A DNA stretch of 64,000 bases from SIG565 sp045650565 (GTDB taxonomy: Bacteria; Bacillota; Clostridia; Oscillospirales; Acutalibacteraceae), in assembly GCA_045650565.1 (NCBI GenBank), contig JAZRRG010000044.1, forward strand, positions 1 to 64,000. The letters run 5' to 3'. The notes under the pieces are model-generated. The model ran no database searches. It was given only the letters and a program-made list of their open reading frames with translations, and was not told where the DNA came from. This document shows positions 1 to 7,641 of this stretch, in pieces. The first letter of the stretch is position 1, and every line of letters starts with the position of its first letter. Both the position numbers and the translations under genes were made by a program.

Positions 1-42
1 TACCATTATACTTGGAGGTTTAATTCTTTCCAATATTTCTTT

Positions 43-72
43 GTGGCTTGGCACTCGCCTCGCCACTTTTTA
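43..72 (+). terminator. Possible terminator of an upstream gene outside the window
   Basis: A short imperfect hairpin (GTGGC at 43-47 with GCCAC at 62-66, inner GGC/GCC pair) is followed by a run of five T. It would end a plus-strand transcript that begins before the window. The stem is short, so this is tentative. Confidence 0.3.
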
Positions 73-96
73 TTGTAGCACTACTCTTTTTATCTT

Positions 97-118
97 CCCC
101 CAGTAGAACTGGGGGTTT
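97..118 (+). terminator. Hairpin with short T tract
   Basis: Perfect 8-bp stem CCCCCAGT / ACTGGGGG (97-104 and 108-115) with a 3-nt loop, followed by TTTATTT. It could be a second plus-strand terminator or a stable RNA hairpin. No gene is recognised upstream within the window. Confidence 0.35.
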
Positions 119-140
119 ATTTCCACGTCTAAAGACACCA

Positions 141-169
141 AGAAAAAGCGACCATTCTCAAATGGTCGC
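141..169 (-). terminator. Minus-strand terminator-like hairpin
   Basis: Perfect 9-bp stem GCGACCATT / AATGGTCGC (148-156 and 161-169) with a 4-nt loop. On the minus strand it is followed by TTTTT, the form of a rho-independent terminator. The nearest minus-strand gene is the rubrerythrin ending at 455, which has its own hairpin at 397-425. This one may be a backup, or may end an unseen small transcript. Confidence 0.4.
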
Positions 170-390
170 CACCAGAAAACACAAATACGAATCGCCTTCA
201 CCAAAATACAAAAACATCTGGAACATCTGCAGTATAGCACACCGCCAACTCAAGAACACAATACCAGAATAAGAACTTTCACTCATATCTTTTTTATTTA
301 CACGCCGAAATACACACACCCATTAAAAAATAATTTTTTCGGTATGTTTTGGAGTGTGTAAAATGCACACTATCACAGATTTACCCACAA
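170..390. other. Non-coding stretch, no gene recognised
   Basis: No reading frame here has a ribosome binding site or recognisable protein. The only structure seen is a loose inverted repeat, TACACAC at 311-317 against GTGTGTA at 354-360, enclosing an A/T-rich interior. No tRNA or known RNA motif was recognised. Confidence 0.4.
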
Positions 391-425
391 AAGCAAAGGA
401 CACCCACCAAAGCGGTGGATGTCCT
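391..425 (-). terminator. Terminator of the perR-rubrerythrin operon
   Basis: A 12-bp stem with G-U pairs (397-408 with 414-425) lies about 30 bp past the rubrerythrin stop on the minus strand. It is followed by the weak T-rich tract TTTGCTTTT. Placement at the end of the operon supports a terminator. Confidence 0.6.
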
Positions 426-454
426 GAAAACCCTTATTTTATGCGGTTTTTCGC

Positions 455-997
455 TTATTTGAAGTAACGAGTGAGGAGGCCTTCAAACGCCTTACCGTGT
501 CGGGCTTCATCACGTGCCATTTCGTGCACGGTATCGTGTATTGCATCAAGTCCTAATTCCTTTGCAAGCTTTGCGAGTTCAAATTTACCCATTGTAGCAC
601 CGTTCTCGGCATCTACACGCATTGCGAGATTTTTCTTGGTAGAATCGGTTACAACCTCGCCTAAGAGCTCGGCAAATTTAGCGGCATGCTCTGCCTCCTC
701 TAATGCTGCCTTTTCCCAGTAAAGTCCGATTTCTGGGTAGCCCTCTCTATGAGCCACACGAGCCATTGCGAGATACATACCAACCTCAGTGCACTCGCCC
801 TGAAAGTTCTCACGAAGACCCGCAATAATTCTCTCATCAACGCCCTGTGCTACACCGAGCACGTGCTCGGCAGCCCACTCCATCTTGCCTTCAACTTCAT
901 TAAACTTTGAAGCGGGAACGTGGCAAATCGGACACTCATTGGGAGCCGCATTACCCTCGTGAACATAACCGCAAACTGAACATACAAATTTTTTCAT
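455..997 (-). CDS. Reverse rubrerythrin (NADH peroxidase type)
   Basis: A 180-residue diiron peroxidase. The rubredoxin-like Fe(SCys)4 domain is at the N terminus (CxxC at residues 6-9 and 22-25), followed by a ferritin-like four-helix domain. Carboxylate/histidine ligand motifs are seen in EEAEH and ARDEARH. This order is the reverse of classical rubrerythrin and is the form known in clostridia as revRbr. Family members reduce H2O2 (and O2) with electrons from NADH via rubredoxin partners in the cytoplasm. The start follows an AAGAGGTG ribosome site. It lies 24 bp downstream of perR on the same strand, so it is almost certainly co-transcribed and de-repressed by peroxide. Confidence 0.93.
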   Translation of the reverse strand: MKKFVCSVCGYVHEGNAAPNECPICHVPASKFNEVEGKMEWAAEHVLGVAQGVDERIIAGLRENFQGECTEVGMYLAMARVAHREGYPEIGLYWEKAALEEAEHAAKFAELLGEVVTDSTKKNLAMRVDAENGATMGKFELAKLAKELGLDAIHDTVHEMARDEARHGKAFEGLLTRYFK

Positions 998-1021
998 AAA
1001 TATACACCTCTTAAAATAATT

Positions 1022-1408
1022 TTAATTTTTATTTAAACCTCGACATTTACTGCAGGTTCCTTCAAACATACGTCTTTCAGATTCTACCGAACAGTCGAGA
1101 GTTTTTTCAATATATTCTTTTATTCCGTTATCGTGCACGGGGCAGTCATATATACCTCCGCAGCATAGACAATGGAAATGTATGTGTTCCTTGGCATTAG
1201 CATCAAAATGCTCATAGCCATCCCCCACATAAACCTCGGCAATTATTCCCTCTTTGCTAAGCTCAGCAAGATTACGGTATACCGTGCCAAGACTTATATT
1301 GGGTATTTGCTGCCTTGCTTGTTCATAAATCCAATTTACTGTGGGATGTGTGGTGGTGCCTTTTAATACACTTAACACCACTTCTCTGCGTTTTGAGTGA
1401 TTTTTCAT
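1022..1408 (-). CDS. perR: Fur-family peroxide repressor PerR
   Basis: 128 residues from the ATG at 1408, chosen because GAGGAGGAG sits just upstream; the frame is open further but without a ribosome site. The N-terminal winged helix (GTVYRNL) precedes a metal-binding C-terminal half. Two CxxC pairs (C80/C83, C119/C122) form the structural zinc site. The cluster HFDANAKEHIHFH carries the H/D regulatory ligands, and the Asp in GGIYDC matches the PerR rather than the Fur pattern. In PerR proteins, Fe-catalysed His oxidation releases DNA. It precedes a rubrerythrin, a classic PerR target, and has a PerR-box-like palindrome at its own start site, implying autoregulation. Zur or Fur is less likely. 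Confidence 0.88.
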   Translation of the reverse strand: MKNHSKRREVVLSVLKGTTTHPTVNWIYEQARQQIPNISLGTVYRNLAELSKEGIIAEVYVGDGYEHFDANAKEHIHFHCLCCGGIYDCPVHDNGIKEYIEKTLDCSVESERRMFEGTCSKCRGLNKN

Positions 1409-1426
1409 TTGCTCCTCCTCAAAAAC

Positions 1427-1439
1427 AGTAATGATTACT
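1427..1439. promoter_or_regulatory. PerR/Fur-box-like operator
   Basis: Perfect palindrome AGTAATGATTACT (6-1-6). Its TAATnATTA core is the core of known Per and Fur boxes. It lies just downstream of the perR -10 element, over the expected start site, where a bound repressor would block transcription of perR and rubrerythrin. Binding is inferred from position and sequence. Confidence 0.65.
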
Positions 1440-1445
1440 ACTTTT

Positions 1446-1473
1446 AGTATAACCAAATATAATTTTTTGTCAA
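1446..1473 (-). promoter_or_regulatory. Promoter of perR-rubrerythrin
   Basis: On the minus strand, TTGACA (1468-1473) and TATACT (1446-1451) are separated by 16 bp, a near-consensus housekeeping promoter directly upstream of the PerR-like operator. Confidence 0.8.
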
Positions 1474-1489
1474 GTACTTTTTTTAAATA

Positions 1490-1518
1490 TTGACAAAAAA
1501 ATTTTTTTGTACCATAAT
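1490..1518 (+). promoter_or_regulatory. Promoter of rex
   Basis: TTGACA (1490-1495) and CATAAT (1513-1518) are separated by 17 bp, about 30 bp before the rex start codon. Its -35 lies less than 20 bp from the divergent perR -35, so the two promoters are back to back. Confidence 0.7.
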
Positions 1519-1546
1519 ATAAGGGTATAGAAAGAAGGTAAACCTT

Positions 1547-2176
1547 ATGAATAACAAGGGTATATCGAATTATGTTATTAAACGCCTTCCCCGATACTAC
1601 CGATTTTTAGGTGAATTATCGGATGCGGGGGTAAAAAGAATATCCTCGGGTCAGTTGGCTCAAAAAATGGGACTTACAGCCAGTCAAATAAGACAGGACT
1701 TAAACTGTTTCGGCGGTTTTGGTCAACAGGGCTATGGCTATAACACCGATTTGCTTCGAGAGGAAATCGGTGTTATATTAGGTATCGATTCTCCTAAAAA
1801 AATAATACTTATAGGTATGGGAAATCTCGGTCGAGCAGTTGCTCTCCACTTAAATTTTGAGAACAAGGGATTTAATCTTATAGGTATATTTGATAAAAAA
1901 GAATCGCTAATCGGCAATATCGTTCACAATATTCCTGTAAGAAATATTTCTTCTCTTGATGATTTTTGCCGTGAAAACAAGCCCGAGGCGGCTATTCTTT
2001 GCATACCCAAAGAGACAGTTCCTCAAATTGCAGAGCATTTAATAAATCTCGGTGTAAAGGGCTTCCTTAATTTCAGCCATTATGATTTATCGGTGAAGTA
2101 CGAAGATATTCAGGTTGAAAATGTCCACTTGGGAGATAGCTTAATGACTTTATCCTACAGTTTAAAGAATAATTAG
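1547..2176 (+). CDS. rex: Redox-sensing transcriptional repressor Rex
   Basis: 209 residues, the usual Rex length. The N-terminal winged helix contains the family signature around SQIRQDLNCFGGFG (residues 46-59), followed by a Rossmann fold with GMGNLG (90-95) that binds NAD(H). Rex proteins repress fermentation and electron-transfer genes until a high NADH/NAD+ ratio releases them from DNA. The ATG follows GAAGG. Likely targets in this window, such as the pyruvate oxidoreductase and pflB, are an inference; I could not see a convincing TTGTTAA-type Rex operator by eye. The gene ends in TAG, which shows amber serves as a normal stop in this genome. Confidence 0.95.
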   Translation: MNNKGISNYVIKRLPRYYRFLGELSDAGVKRISSGQLAQKMGLTASQIRQDLNCFGGFGQQGYGYNTDLLREEIGVILGIDSPKKIILIGMGNLGRAVALHLNFENKGFNLIGIFDKKESLIGNIVHNIPVRNISSLDDFCRENKPEAAILCIPKETVPQIAEHLINLGVKGFLNFSHYDLSVKYEDIQVENVHLGDSLMTLSYSLKNN

Positions 2177-2210
2177 GTTTTACCTACACAAAATAAGTGC
2201 GGTGAATTAA

Positions 2211-2888
2211 ATGGCAATTGTAATCATCCGCACGGTAATACTATATATATTTGTAACCATAGGTATTCGTTTAATGGGCAAACGCCAAATCGGTGATATG
2301 CAACCCAACGAGCTTGTGGTTACTTTGCTTATTTCGGAAATCGCCGCCATACCGCTACAGGACACAACACAGCCCGTAGTTAACGGAATTGTGGCGATTT
2401 TTATGTTGGTGATTATTGAAATTATTATTTCGGTACTCACTATGAAATTTACACGGCTGCGCCAGCTGCTTAGCGGAAAAGCAATAATTATAATCTCGGA
2501 TGGCAAGATAGACCAACAAGCCATGAAGCAGTTACGGCTTACCGTTATCGACTTAATAGAATTATTACGGGCACAGGAAATTTTTGATATCTCCACCGTG
2601 GCGTATGCGGTGCTTGAGGTTAACGGAAGCTTAAGCGTACTTCTTAAAAACACCGAGCAGCCCGTAACAGCAAAACAACTGAATATACCCACCGAGAACG
2701 ATGCACTATATATGCCCGTAATAACCGATGGACAAATAATAGACAACTCGCTAAATGCCGTGGGCAGTAACGAAACACAAATTGGGGATATTCTTCACAA
2801 TGAAAATATAAAACTTAAAGATGTTTTTCTTATGACACTTGACCGCCTCGGAAACTACATCATAACAAAGCGGGAGAAAAAGCGATGA
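2211..2888 (+). CDS. DUF421 membrane protein (YetF family)
   Basis: 225 residues. Hydrophobic segments near residues 3-20, 35-50 and 56-78 predict a membrane-anchored N-terminal half. A soluble C-terminal DUF421 domain has the SGKAIIIISDGKID segment and the LRAQEIFDIS motif typical of the family. The family is widespread in spore formers (several Bacillus members are spore-associated), but its biochemical role is not established. The stop overlaps the start of the next gene by 4 bp, so the pair is translationally coupled. It begins 34 bp after rex but is probably an independent function. Confidence 0.8.
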   Translation: MAIVIIRTVILYIFVTIGIRLMGKRQIGDMQPNELVVTLLISEIAAIPLQDTTQPVVNGIVAIFMLVIIEIIISVLTMKFTRLRQLLSGKAIIIISDGKIDQQAMKQLRLTVIDLIELLRAQEIFDISTVAYAVLEVNGSLSVLLKNTEQPVTAKQLNIPTENDALYMPVITDGQIIDNSLNAVGSNETQIGDILHNENIKLKDVFLMTLDRLGNYIITKREKKR

Positions 2889-3262
2889 AAAGAATTATTG
2901 CCGCTGTCGTTTTGGCGCTTATCGTTGCAGCGCTCTGCACAGCCGATATTATTATAACTGACCGTATATATGATAAACTAACCGATGATATTGCAAAATG
3001 TCGCACCGCTTTTGAATCGGGAGATTATTTAACAGCTGAAAATTACTCAAAGAAGCTTGAAAGTAATTGGACCGAGTGGGAAGGAATGTTCTCGCTATTC
3101 ACTAACCACGATTTAATTGATGATATAGGTGTTTCGGTTTCAAAGCTTGAGCCACTTGCCAAGGATAAAGACAATATATTTTTAGTTGAGTGCCGCATAA
3201 TTGAAATGACGCTAACGCACATAAAAAACGATTCAAGGGTGAATCTTCACAGTATATTTTAA
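2885..3262 (+). CDS. DUF4363 family protein
   Basis: 125 residues with one N-terminal hydrophobic segment (about residues 3-22), then a helical, charged exported or membrane-anchored domain. The pattern (TAENYSKKLESNW, later DDIGVSVSKLE) matches the small DUF4363 family commonly found next to DUF421 genes in clostridia. Its ATG overlaps the DUF421 stop (ATGA). Function unknown; the conserved pairing suggests a shared membrane complex. Confidence 0.7.
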   Translation: MKRIIAAVVLALIVAALCTADIIITDRIYDKLTDDIAKCRTAFESGDYLTAENYSKKLESNWTEWEGMFSLFTNHDLIDDIGVSVSKLEPLAKDKDNIFLVECRIIEMTLTHIKNDSRVNLHSIF

Positions 3263-3269
3263 AAAGAAA

Positions 3270-3297
3270 AAACAGGTCTGTTAATACAGACCTGTTT
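3270..3297. terminator. Bidirectional terminator between DUF4363 and rpsT
   Basis: An 11-bp stem AAACAGGTCTG / CAGACCTGTTT with a 6-nt loop. On the minus strand it is followed by TTTTCTTTTT, so it mainly ends rpsT. It can also stop the converging DUF421/DUF4363 transcript. Confidence 0.8.
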
Positions 3298-3309
3298 GAA
3301 TTTCTAAAC

Positions 3310-3573
3310 TTATGCATCAATTTTATTAAAACGAGTAACCAAAGCAGATTTTTTGTGAGCTGCTGTATTCTTATGAAGAATACCCTTAGCAGTTGCCTGG
3401 TCAATCTTCTTAACAGCGGCCTTTACTGCTTCGCCGGCATTTGCATCCTTGCTCTCGATAGCAGCATCCGCCTTTTTAACTGCTGTTCTGAGAGCCGAAC
3501 GATAGGCCTTATTGCGCTGATTGTTTGCCTCGCTTACGAGAACACGCTTCTTTGCAGATTTAATATTAGGCAT
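3310..3573 (-). CDS. rpsT: 30S ribosomal protein S20
   Basis: 87 residues, highly basic, beginning MPNIKSAKKRV and rich in Lys/Ala helices, as in bacterial S20, which binds 16S rRNA early in 30S assembly. The start is fixed by AGAGGAGGTG just upstream. Single gene with its own promoter and terminator, divergent from gpr, the arrangement seen in many Firmicutes. Confidence 0.95.
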   Translation of the reverse strand: MPNIKSAKKRVLVSEANNQRNKAYRSALRTAVKKADAAIESKDANAGEAVKAAVKKIDQATAKGILHKNTAAHKKSALVTRFNKIDA

Positions 3574-3609
3574 ATTATCGCACCTCCTCTAAAATACTCA
3601 CGTAAAGAT

Positions 3610-3638
3610 ATATTATCACTTTTTCATCCCAAATGCAA
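3610..3638 (-). promoter_or_regulatory. Promoter of rpsT
   Basis: Minus-strand TTGCAT (3633-3638) and TAATAT (3610-3615) with a 17-bp spacer, 37 bp before the rpsT start codon. Confidence 0.6.
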
Positions 3639-3692
3639 CACTTTTTTTATAAAAATTTTAAATATGTTAATAATAATGATTGTGGTGATATT

Positions 3693-4550
3693 ATGTTTAA
3701 CAGAACTGATTTGGCGGTTGAGAAGCTAACCGACGCTGCCGCCTTGCCAAACGGTATTACAAATACCGAGACATTTTATGGCGATATTTCGGTGACTCAC
3801 ACCGTAATACTTGATGATAACGGCGCTACTGCTCTGGGTAAGCCCATAGGAGAATATATAACAGTTTCGCTCGACTGTCCGCCGCAAAGCTCTACTCACC
3901 CCGAGGAGAGCGAGGAGGTAATTGCAAGGGAAATAAAAAAATTGCTACCAAAAAATTGCCGATGCGTTTTGGTGTTGGGACTTGGCAATCGTGATATAAC
4001 TCCCGATGCCTTGGGTCCTAAAACCGCCGAATGCATTCTTGCAACAAGACATATCTCGGCTGCGTTGGCGGAGGAGATAGGTTTGTCTTCCCTCAAAAGT
4101 GTTGCCGTTATATCCCCCGGAGTGCTCGGACAAACAGGTATTGAAACGGGCGAAATATTAGCCGCTGTTGTAGAGCGCATAAAGCCCAATGCCGTAATTG
4201 TGATTGATGCACTTGCCGCAAAAAGCATAAAGCGGCTCGGCACCACTGTGCAGCTATCTAACACGGGTATATCTCCCGGCTCGGGTGTGGGAAATGCCCG
4301 TCAGGAAATAAACTCCAAAACACTCGGCGTTCCTGTTATATCTATTGGTATACCAACCGTTGTTGAGGCATCTACCCTGATTTACGACCTTACCGAGCAA
4401 AAACACTCTCACAGCATATACGGTAAAATGATTGTAACGCCAAGGGAGATTGATACAATTATTGAACACTCTGCACGGCTATTGGGCTTTTCACTTAACC
4501 GTGCGCTGCAGCCCGAAATAGATAGCGAAATACTGCGTGTTTTAGTATAA
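3693..4550 (+). CDS. gpr: Germination protease GPR
   Basis: 285 residues from the ATG at 3693 (MFNRTDLAVE). The open frame extends 60 bp further upstream, but the family begins at this RTDLA motif and GGTGAT precedes the ATG. GPR is the aspartic-type endopeptidase that degrades small acid-soluble spore proteins at germination. It is made as a zymogen in the forespore and self-cleaved near its N terminus. Family blocks such as VLGLGNRDITPDALGP and the VVIDALAAKS region are intact. It lies directly upstream of spoIIP, the conserved order in spore formers. Confidence 0.95.
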   Translation: MFNRTDLAVEKLTDAAALPNGITNTETFYGDISVTHTVILDDNGATALGKPIGEYITVSLDCPPQSSTHPEESEEVIAREIKKLLPKNCRCVLVLGLGNRDITPDALGPKTAECILATRHISAALAEEIGLSSLKSVAVISPGVLGQTGIETGEILAAVVERIKPNAVIVIDALAAKSIKRLGTTVQLSNTGISPGSGVGNARQEINSKTLGVPVISIGIPTVVEASTLIYDLTEQKHSHSIYGKMIVTPREIDTIIEHSARLLGFSLNRALQPEIDSEILRVLV

Positions 4551-4573
4551 TATTCCATTTGTTTTCATAATAT
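4545..4573 (+). promoter_or_regulatory. Possible sporulation sigma promoter of spoIIP
   Basis: GTATAATA (4545-4552) and CATAATAT (4566-4573), 13 bp apart, resemble a sigma-E type promoter upstream of spoIIP, a known mother-cell gene. The -35 overlaps the gpr stop codon. Assignment by resemblance only. Confidence 0.35.
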
Positions 4574-4587
4574 AAAACGGTGGTTTA

Positions 4588-5625
4588 ATGAATTTTAAAA
4601 GTGTTTTATTTTTGCTGCTCGTTATTGTTGCAGCACTTTATAGCAGCTTTGACTCGGTTCTAAAATATATCGATTACCGCTTCCCCTCGCTTAGCACCGA
4701 GATAACCCACAGTGTAACAACCAACTCCCTCCCGTCGTCCGTTGTGGATACTAATCAAGCTGTGACCCAAACAGACAAAACAGAACTAACAAAAAAAGAA
4801 GAAGCATCTCTTCCCGCAGCAACGCCTGAATCGGCTTTGGGCAAAATTACAACCCGTTTAATTTCGCCCTATGGGGCTAACACCTCTTACAACAATGTTT
4901 ATCTTAAAAACAACACAGGGGTTTCGGTTGATTTGAAATCTTTAATAAAGCAGCAGCTATCCTTTAAAATATCAAAGGACTCCTCCCCGCAGGTGCTTAT
5001 AGTTCACACCCACACGACCGAGAGCTATATGAGTGAAAAACGGGACTACTATCTTGAAAGCGATGCTTCAAGAAGCACCGATACCGAAAAAAATATGGCT
5101 CTTATAGGTGAAGTTTTTGCCCAAAAGCTAACGGAGGCGGGAATTGGGGTTATACACGATAAAACACTGCATGACCACCCATCGTACACAGGTAGCTATG
5201 ACCGTTCTGCCGAAACGGTGAAAAAGCACCTAAAAAACAACCCCAGTATAAAAATAGTGGTTGACATACACCGAGATGCCATAACAGATTCGAGCAAAAC
5301 CAAGACACGCCCAATTGCCCAAATTAACGGGCGGGATGCCGCACAGGTTATGCTTGTTATGGGAAGCCAAACGGGAGGCATTACAAACTTTCCGAAATGG
5401 AAGGAAAATTTAAGTCTTGCGGTAAAATATCAACAAACCTTGGAGGTTATGTATCCATCACTTGCAAGAGCAATAACACTCAACAGTGCAAAATATAATC
5501 AGAATTTAACCGTCGGCTCGATTTTACTTGAAGTTGGCAGTGAGGCCAACACCTTTTCGGAAGCCGAGTATGCCGCAGAGTGTGCCGCAACAGCACTTGT
5601 AAGCTTACTGAATACACTAAAATAA
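4588..5625 (+). CDS. spoIIP: Stage II sporulation protein P
   Basis: 345 residues with an N-terminal membrane anchor (about residues 5-20), a low-complexity linker, and a C-terminal amidase/endopeptidase domain. Zinc-binding motifs of the family are visible: LIVHTHTTESY (His and Glu ligands) and VVDIHRDAI. SpoIIP works with SpoIID and SpoIIM in the DMP machine that thins septal peptidoglycan during engulfment. It follows gpr. Its stop overlaps the next ATG (TAATG), so a small ORF is coupled to it. Confidence 0.94.
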   Translation: MNFKSVLFLLLVIVAALYSSFDSVLKYIDYRFPSLSTEITHSVTTNSLPSSVVDTNQAVTQTDKTELTKKEEASLPAATPESALGKITTRLISPYGANTSYNNVYLKNNTGVSVDLKSLIKQQLSFKISKDSSPQVLIVHTHTTESYMSEKRDYYLESDASRSTDTEKNMALIGEVFAQKLTEAGIGVIHDKTLHDHPSYTGSYDRSAETVKKHLKNNPSIKIVVDIHRDAITDSSKTKTRPIAQINGRDAAQVMLVMGSQTGGITNFPKWKENLSLAVKYQQTLEVMYPSLARAITLNSAKYNQNLTVGSILLEVGSEANTFSEAEYAAECAATALVSLLNTLK

Positions 5626-5831
5626 TGAGAAGTAAAAATATTTTTTGGAGAACGGTAAAGCTGAGTTCTATTATTTTCTTTAATCTTATTCTTTTGATTT
5701 ACGGCATTTGCTATGCCTACAAAAACATACGCCTTGTAGGGTTCGGCGAATATGTGCAAATAATTGAAATCAGTGAAGATGATATTAAAATATTTGATTA
5801 CAAAATTAAACTGCCTGATTACCTTTCGTAA
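5625..5831 (+). CDS. Small single-pass membrane protein coupled to spoIIP
   Basis: 68 residues from the ATG at 5625, which shares bases with the spoIIP stop (TAATG). One hydrophobic segment (about residues 12-28) is followed by a short acidic/basic tail ending KIKLPDYLS. I do not recognise the family. The coupling suggests co-expression with spoIIP in the mother cell, but a function cannot be assigned. The terminator stem starts inside its last codons, so the ORF fills the space to the end of the transcript. Confidence 0.6.
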   Translation: MRSKNIFWRTVKLSSIIFFNLILLIYGICYAYKNIRLVGFGEYVQIIEISEDDIKIFDYKIKLPDYLS

Positions 5832-5844
5832 TCAGGCAGTTTTT
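5811..5844. terminator. Terminator after spoIIP and facing the PASTA protein gene
   Basis: A perfect 11-bp stem CTGCCTGATTA / TAATCAGGCAG (5811-5821, 5829-5839) with a 7-nt loop and a TTTT tail on the plus strand. It contains the stop codon of the small ORF. It can also act on the converging minus-strand transcript. Confidence 0.85.
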
Positions 5845-5848
5845 AATT

Positions 5849-7552
5849 CTAATTAGATGTGCTGTCAGAGGATGTATCGGAGCTTACTGATGCCGAATTT
5901 ACACGAAGCTGTATATGTGCATCACTATCCACCCTTGTTCCAATGCCCGGCTCAATTTCAATAACCGTGCTGGCGGGTTTTTCGGCATTATAAACCTCAA
6001 TAACACTTATATTGTTGTAATCAAAGCCCAGCTTGAGAAGCTCAAGTTTGGCTTCATCAACAGTTTTGCCCGTTAAGTCCGGTACTGCAATAGTGCGTGG
6101 ACCAAGACTTAAAACAAGCTCAATATTAGTACCCTTTTTAACCGACTGGTCGCTTGTGGGGGTTTGAGAGATAATATATCCTCGTGGATATTTATCACTA
6201 AAGTTCTTATCAACCACCTCAAATGTGAAGTAAGATTTATAATCAATCTTATCGATAACATCTGAATATTTTTTACCAACCAAATCGGGAACTTGATAAA
6301 GATTATCGCTTACATCGGGCGGTATGATAACCTCGCTTGAAGCTTCGGAATTTATTGTGGGTACACTGTTACTTGGAGTGGAGGGAGTATCACCATTATT
6401 ATCCCCTGTTGGTTTAAGAAAAGCAAAGTAAACAACCAATGCCAAGATAACAAATACAGCCGCTGTAATTGCCGCTGTGACCAACACATATCTTTTGTTG
6501 TTGGTTGCCTTCTTTTCGGTTTTTTCGCTTATTTGCGCAACGTCAGGCACCACCTGAGTATGCGCAACATTATTCACCATGCCCGTGTTACCCGATACGG
6601 GTGTTAAGGATATACGGAATGCCTCCATATCCTGAGTTCTGTTTTCGGGTAATATTTGCAGGGCGTTAGCCAGGGATGACAAAACAAAGCTCGGCAAGGT
6701 TTCGGCATAACGGGATGGAATTTGCATTGTATCGTTAGAAATACGCTCGGTAACATCGGTGGGTGCTTTACCCATAAGCACTCGGAAAAGGGTTGCCGCC
6801 ATACCGTAAACATCGGTGTGTGTACCATCCTGAGCTTCAATATCATATCCATACTGTTCAACCGCCGAATAACCGGGGAATAGCTGAATCGTCATATTGC
6901 TTTTCGACATTCTTACAGGCCTTATACAAATACCCGTGAGCCGCAGCTTACCATCACGACCGACAATAATTGTTTCGGGAGATATGCCACGGTGTATAAT
7001 GCCCTGCTCGTGCAATGCAGCCACGGTAGTGATAAGCGGCAAAAACAACGGACGTGCCTGTTCCCACTTAAGATTACCACCGTTTCTTATTAAAAACTCA
7101 CGCAAAGTTATTCCCTGCACTGCCTTAAAGACGGCATACGCCGTTCCATTGCTTTCAAAAACCTCAACCGTTTCTTGCAAGGATGGGATTCCGGTTAGCT
7201 TAGAAATTTTACGGTTGAGCTCAAGGAAATTCATTACACCCTCATTAAAGGTAAATTCATTTCCGGGTATTATGGCTATACTGCCATCGCTTTTTCTTGT
7301 GGCTATACCTTTTGGGAAATACTCCCGTATATCAACCACCGAATTGTTGGTGTTATCCCAACCGATATATGTAACACCCTCGCCGTTACTTTCAAAAGCA
7401 CGACCCACCAAATAACGCTCATTTATCCATGTGCGTGTTGCTAAAAACTCATTGTCATTAGATTCCTTTGAACTATAACCGCAGATTGAACAAACATCCT
7501 CGCCGCCGTTATCGTTCATACATCCAAGACATAATCTATCTGTGTTTAACAT
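5849..7552 (-). CDS. Zinc-ribbon PASTA pseudokinase, membrane anchored
   Basis: 567 residues. A zinc ribbon (C8, C11, C21, C24) leads into a Hanks-type kinase fold (about 46-315), one transmembrane helix (about 355-378), a Ser/Thr/Pro linker and two PASTA repeats (about 421-557), which in other proteins bind peptidoglycan fragments. The fold is recognisable, but the catalytic residues are gone: the beta-3 Lys is Arg76 (IREYFP), HRD is HRG (187-189) with Asn replaced by Thr194, and DFG is TGI (206-208). It is therefore predicted to be inactive as a kinase, acting as a cell-wall sensor or scaffold. Monocistronic; the start has AAAGGAG. An unseen active PASTA kinase (PrkC) elsewhere is likely. 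Confidence 0.85.
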   Translation of the reverse strand: MLNTDRLCLGCMNDNGGEDVCSICGYSSKESNDNEFLATRTWINERYLVGRAFESNGEGVTYIGWDNTNNSVVDIREYFPKGIATRKSDGSIAIIPGNEFTFNEGVMNFLELNRKISKLTGIPSLQETVEVFESNGTAYAVFKAVQGITLREFLIRNGGNLKWEQARPLFLPLITTVAALHEQGIIHRGISPETIIVGRDGKLRLTGICIRPVRMSKSNMTIQLFPGYSAVEQYGYDIEAQDGTHTDVYGMAATLFRVLMGKAPTDVTERISNDTMQIPSRYAETLPSFVLSSLANALQILPENRTQDMEAFRISLTPVSGNTGMVNNVAHTQVVPDVAQISEKTEKKATNNKRYVLVTAAITAAVFVILALVVYFAFLKPTGDNNGDTPSTPSNSVPTINSEASSEVIIPPDVSDNLYQVPDLVGKKYSDVIDKIDYKSYFTFEVVDKNFSDKYPRGYIISQTPTSDQSVKKGTNIELVLSLGPRTIAVPDLTGKTVDEAKLELLKLGFDYNNISVIEVYNAEKPASTVIEIEPGIGTRVDSDAHIQLRVNSASVSSDTSSDSTSN

Positions 7553-7593
7553 AAATTTCTCCTTTGAAAAGAGTTTGACATATCCGCTTTTTT

Positions 7594-7622
7594 ATTATAC
7601 CACAATCAACTGCAAATGTATA
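7594..7622 (-). promoter_or_regulatory. Promoter of the PASTA pseudokinase gene
   Basis: Minus-strand TATACA (7617-7622) and consensus TATAAT (7594-7599) with a 17-bp spacer. The -35 is weak, the -10 strong. Confidence 0.55.
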
Positions 7623-7641
7623 GTTTCTATTCTGTAACCTT

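Noticed and set aside
48..272. 74-codon plus-strand open frame at the left edge
   Set aside because: It runs through two perfect hairpins, lacks a ribosome site and has a composition unlike neighbouring proteins.
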